NCBI GenBank assembly: GCA_018340375.1
Contig: JAFFJZ010000007.1
Span: 8,308,001-8,372,000 of the forward strand
Reading direction: 5' to 3'
DNA from: Gonatopus flavifemur
Lineage: Eukaryota > Arthropoda > Insecta > Hymenoptera > Dryinidae
Length of the DNA stretch: 64,000 nt
Shown: piece by piece, positions 60,870 to 64,000 of the stretch
How positions within the stretch are numbered: the stretch's first letter is position 1
How the letters are laid out: the number at the start of each line of letters is the position of its first letter
Program-made: the position numbers and the translations under genes
The notes under the pieces: generated by a model
Databases searched by the model: none
What the model was told of the DNA's origin: nothing
Seen by the model: the letters and a program-made list of their open reading frames with translations, nothing else

Positions 60870-62375
60870 CCCTGCTGGAAAAATTGGATGGAAATGGATT
60901 GGAATTTACTCGCATCCGTTTCAATCCGGATTCCGAATGGTTTTTTCCCAATCCAATTCACACAACGCATGAGGATTCTATCGGTTCAAATCCGAAAAAT
61001 GGATGAGGCTTATCAGGCCCCGAAAAGAGTGTATCCACGTTGATCCGAATGTATCCATATGACATTTAGGTCCTGAATTCGAATCCCATCCAATTCAATC
61101 CGGTTCTTTACAATTCTGATTTAACGGTTCCATCCATTTCAACACGGTTCCTCCCGAAATGTGTATGCTCTCCTCAATGCGTTTGTATCCAACTTATTTT
61201 GAATTATTCGCATCCATTTTCATCCATCACGCATCCGCGGCGGCGTTCTTCACTTTTATCCATCCCAATCCAGTCTGGTTTATTTAACGGATACAATATC
61301 TTCCTTAAATGGTGTTCCGTCTACGATCCATTTTCATCCGATTTTATGGAATAGATTGTATCCACTTCTATCCATCACGCATCAACGATGGTTTCCTCCA
61401 CTTTTATCCATTCCTATCCATATCTATCCTCCATGTTGGATTCAGTTCCATCCAAAAAAGATATTTCCGCCACATTGTATTTTCATCCAATTGTACTGAA
61501 TGGATTTCATCCATGGCTGTGCGGATGGAATCGCACTCAGGCTGTATCCGAAAGAACGGATGAATTTGGATTGCCCGCACTGGTCGGATGTTATGAAAAA
61601 ACCATCATCGATTCCGATTGGAAGTTTATATGTTCCATGGATAGAACTAGACTATGCTTCTAGTTCGGATCCATTCGGATGGACATTTCCACCGTTCTCA
61701 CGGATCAAAATGCATTCAGAACGATAGGAACATCACGGTACGACTTCGGATTCAGTCGGATCAAAATTTCCAACGTTCCCCCGATAGAAACGGGTAAAGC
61801 TTGTCGGCCGGATGGAATCGCACTCAGGCTGTATCCAAAAGAACGGATGAATTCGGATTGCCCGCACTGGTCGGGTGTTATGAAAGAACTATCATCGATT
61901 CCGATTGGAAGTTTATATGTTTCACGGATAGAACTGGACTATGCTTTCAGTTGGGATCCATTCGGATGGAAATTTCCCCCGTTCTCCTGGATAAAAATGG
62001 ATGCACAAACGAATTTATATTCTCAAGACGCAATGAGATTCGTTCGGATAGGAATTCCATCCTGCTCCTGGACACAACCGAACTAGTATTGTAGTACTGA
62101 CCATTCTGGATTGTCTTCCTATCCTTTTATTGGACACAAATGGATTCACCGTGCTGCTGGATCAAGAGTGCATGCAAACGGATTGCAGGTCTCTAAGAAT
62201 TTCCCAACTTCGGATTGAAACTGATAAGAGTGATCTTTAAATGGATGGAATTGGATACGCATGGACAATCTATTCCACCATTGGATAAAATCGGATCAAT
62301 TTGTATACCATAATTTCAAATGCGGATTGAAGTCCTATCCAAATCCATCCGTTTCAAGCTTTTTTTTCGCCAGGG
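60870..62375. mobile_element. 1.5-kb foldback minisatellite element (ATCCATTC unit), CA-flanked
   Basis: The left end is CCCTGCTGGAAAAATTGGAT. The right end, complemented, is CCCTGGCGAAAAAAAAGCTT followed by GAAACGGATGG. CA lies at 60868-60869 and 62376-62377. The interior holds many GGATGGAAATGGAT and ATCCGAATCC variants, mainly the ATCC orientation on the left and GGAT on the right. A segment of about 170 bp is repeated directly (near 61515-61690 and 61810-61985), which makes two related open frames. These frames are repeat, not gene. Confidence 0.82.
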
Positions 62376-62540
62376 CATGACATCGGGTGTCATGGTAGAA
62401 CCTCAATGTACTGACTCGACACTCTTGACAGTACTCTGGAAGTTCAACACATATTGATTAAACTACTTCATTAATTCTTTTTAAATTTTTGAAAACGAGC
62501 CGTTGAAAAGTTTTTGTGGAATTGGAATTTTCAAGGTATA

Positions 62541-63456
62541 GGGGACGGACGGGCAAGATGGAGAGGGCGGGTAAAACGGATAATCGTTTTCTAAAGATGC
62601 TCAGTCGGTAGAAACCTACTAAACTGCCATTTCTCGATTCATTATATAACTCCCCTTACCGTGATCGTTGAGAGGCCGGTATAGTGCACTTGCGTGATGT
62701 TTTCTTTTGTAAATATTACAATTTGGGAGAAAAATTAGAATTTTCTACCGTGAGTACACTGTGATTATTTTAATATTGTTAAGAAATATGTGGATTTCAA
62801 TTTTTTTCAGCACAATGCGTAATCAATAGACATGAAATAATCAAGTTGTTTTTTTTCCATCTTGGTAATTTTTAATAATTCCAGGTTATGTTGAAATACT
62901 ACCTGGCGGGCAAAACGGAACCGGGCAAAACGGATACTCTCTGTTTAGCAAAAAACAAAAACAAGATGCTGCAGCTGCGAAACGAAAAGTTCCAATGGAC
63001 ATTCCTGGTCCTTCTGATAAGAAGAAACAACGACGAACAAAAAAAATCCCAAAAAATTATGTCACGTCTTATCTGTGTACTATATGCAAAGAAAAGTATG
63101 TTGACCCGCCAGTAGAAGATTGGATTCAATGTGGGAGGTGTCAAGAATGGACACATGAAGCTTGTTCTTCATATTCTGGACACGGTGCATATTTTTGCGA
63201 CGATTGCTCTGATTGAAATGCGTGTTCCAAACAGTATCCGTTTTGCCCGACCAGGGCGGGCAAAACGGATAAAGTAGACTTTTTCTTTAATTGTTATTTT
63301 CTATAAGAAGGTTTTTATTTTTATTATTATTTGATTTCAATTATGAAGTATAATTGTCCAAAGAATTAATCAGCACAGTTTTGAATAAATATGATTGAGA
63401 TATATATTTGTTATTTAATCTTGAAATTAACATATCCTTCTTGCCCGTCCATCCCC
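62541..63456 (+). mobile_element. TA-flanked element carrying a PHD finger (pogo/Tigger-like, non-autonomous)
   Basis: The inverted ends are GGGGACGGACGGGCAAGATG and, complemented, GGGGATGGACGGGCAAGAAG. TA lies at 62539-62540 and 63457-63458. GGGCAAAACGGAT words recur at about 62565, 62908, 62925 and 63253. The only coding part is the PHD-finger segment. A TA duplication fits pogo/Tigger or mariner elements. The element is probably an internally deleted copy that kept only the 3' coding end. Confidence 0.75.
62945..63216 (+). pseudogene. C-terminal PHD-finger segment of a transposase
   Basis: In frame with the ATG at 62995 the sequence reads QDAAAAKRKVPMDIPGPSDK, a basic stretch (KKKQRRTKKIPK), then YLCTICKEKYVDPP, DWIQCGRCQEWTHEACSS and YFCDDCSD with a stop at 63216. 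The C-x2-C, C-x2-C, H-x2-C and C-x2-C pattern is a C4HC3 PHD-type zinc finger. I recall such fingers at the C-termini of some insect pogo/Tigger-type transposases. The catalytic domain is absent. No start codon or promoter can be assigned, so it is treated as a fragment, though the finger itself is intact. Confidence 0.7.
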
Positions 63457-63458
63457 TA

Positions 63459-64000
63459 TTATTTCGTGATATCGTCAAGTCGAAATCTTGAGGCTCTCCC
63501 TTCTCACACACGAGGCGAACTCTGACTCTATTGAAGATGATTTTCAACTCGCTTCAAAAAGTAAACTTTACACTCTTATATGAGAGTAAAATTTTCACTC
63601 CGCGAAATTTAAAATTATATAAAAATTTCTTTACAATTTTCCATCTCTGATGGAGTCAAACTGATTTTTTATATGAAACAATGATTCGATGAGCCTTTAT
63701 TATTCATATCTTCTCATTCTCCACACAAAACTTATGAAAATTGCAATTTTTGTATGAATAATTCTATCGAATTATACGTAATTGTATTAAATCCGCAACA
63801 AAGTATGAAACCAAAGAAAACTTTTACCGCGTCGAGAATTTTAATTGGGAATCTGAACTGAATGACACTGAAGTAAAAATACAAATTCCAGTACTGCAAG
63901 GCCACGATAATCTCGGAACATGAATATCTAATGGATGTACCAGCTGCTGACGTGAAGAACGATGCGTAATATCGGGGCATTAACTTCAACTCGTACACAA
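63459..64000. other. Gene-free stretch at window end
   Basis: AT-rich DNA with short frames and no recognisable feature. Confidence 0.4.

Noticed and set aside
61309..62094. Several 84-135 residue open frames
   Set aside because: They are made of ATCCATTC repeat units and a duplicated block inside a foldback element.
1..64000. CRISPR-like arrays among the short repeats
   Set aside because: The repeats are degenerate, alternate in orientation and lack unique equal-length spacers. The genome is eukaryotic.

Overview
The window looks like repeat-rich, AT-rich intergenic or intronic DNA from an insect genome. The evidence is several mariner families, an EnSpm/CACTA element, a Penelope-like fragment, a BEL/Pao retroelement and a pogo-type element, together with short MITE-like elements. 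A hymenopteran source is possible but cannot be shown from the sequence. I see no convincing intact host gene, no rRNA, no functional tRNA and no CRISPR. Every recognisable coding segment belongs to a mobile element and nearly all are broken.

Layout: 1-1097 is a GATATC minisatellite element holding a tRNA-like (SINE-like) sequence. 2030-3585 is a mauritiana-type mariner interrupted by a 265-bp palindrome. 9634-9922 is a foldback element. 9986-15164 is an irritans-type mariner blown up to about 5.2 kb by nested insertions: a foldback minisatellite element, a hAT element with a perfect 8-bp target duplication, a further element inside the hAT, and a MITE inside that. 20540-21150 is a Penelope-like fragment with a GIY-YIG endonuclease domain. 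21320-25840 is a second irritans-type mariner, split by two insertions. 25879-36672 is a 10.8-kb CACTA element with a degenerate tnp2-like transposase, a second accessory gene and three nested insertions. 41273-42593 is the youngest-looking mariner, one base away from an open transposase frame. 42644-49304 is a dense cluster of foldback elements. 55005-60383 is a 5.4-kb inverted duplication of the 3' end of a BEL/Pao element plus its flank. 60549-62375 holds two more foldback elements. 62541-63456 is a TA-flanked element that carries a PHD finger.

The pattern that ties the window together is a swarm of non-autonomous elements that begin CACTG, CACGG, CCCTG, CCCGTG or CCCGAG. Most are flanked by 2-bp duplications (TA, CA, GA, TT, GT or TG). 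Many are filled with a minisatellite whose unit resembles the sequence just inside their own terminus. The CACTA element at 25879-36672 has termini (CACTGAGAGAAATTTC) close to some of them, so it or a relative may be the source of the enzyme. That is inference. The gene-free stretches between elements hold only short spurious reading frames and simple sequence.
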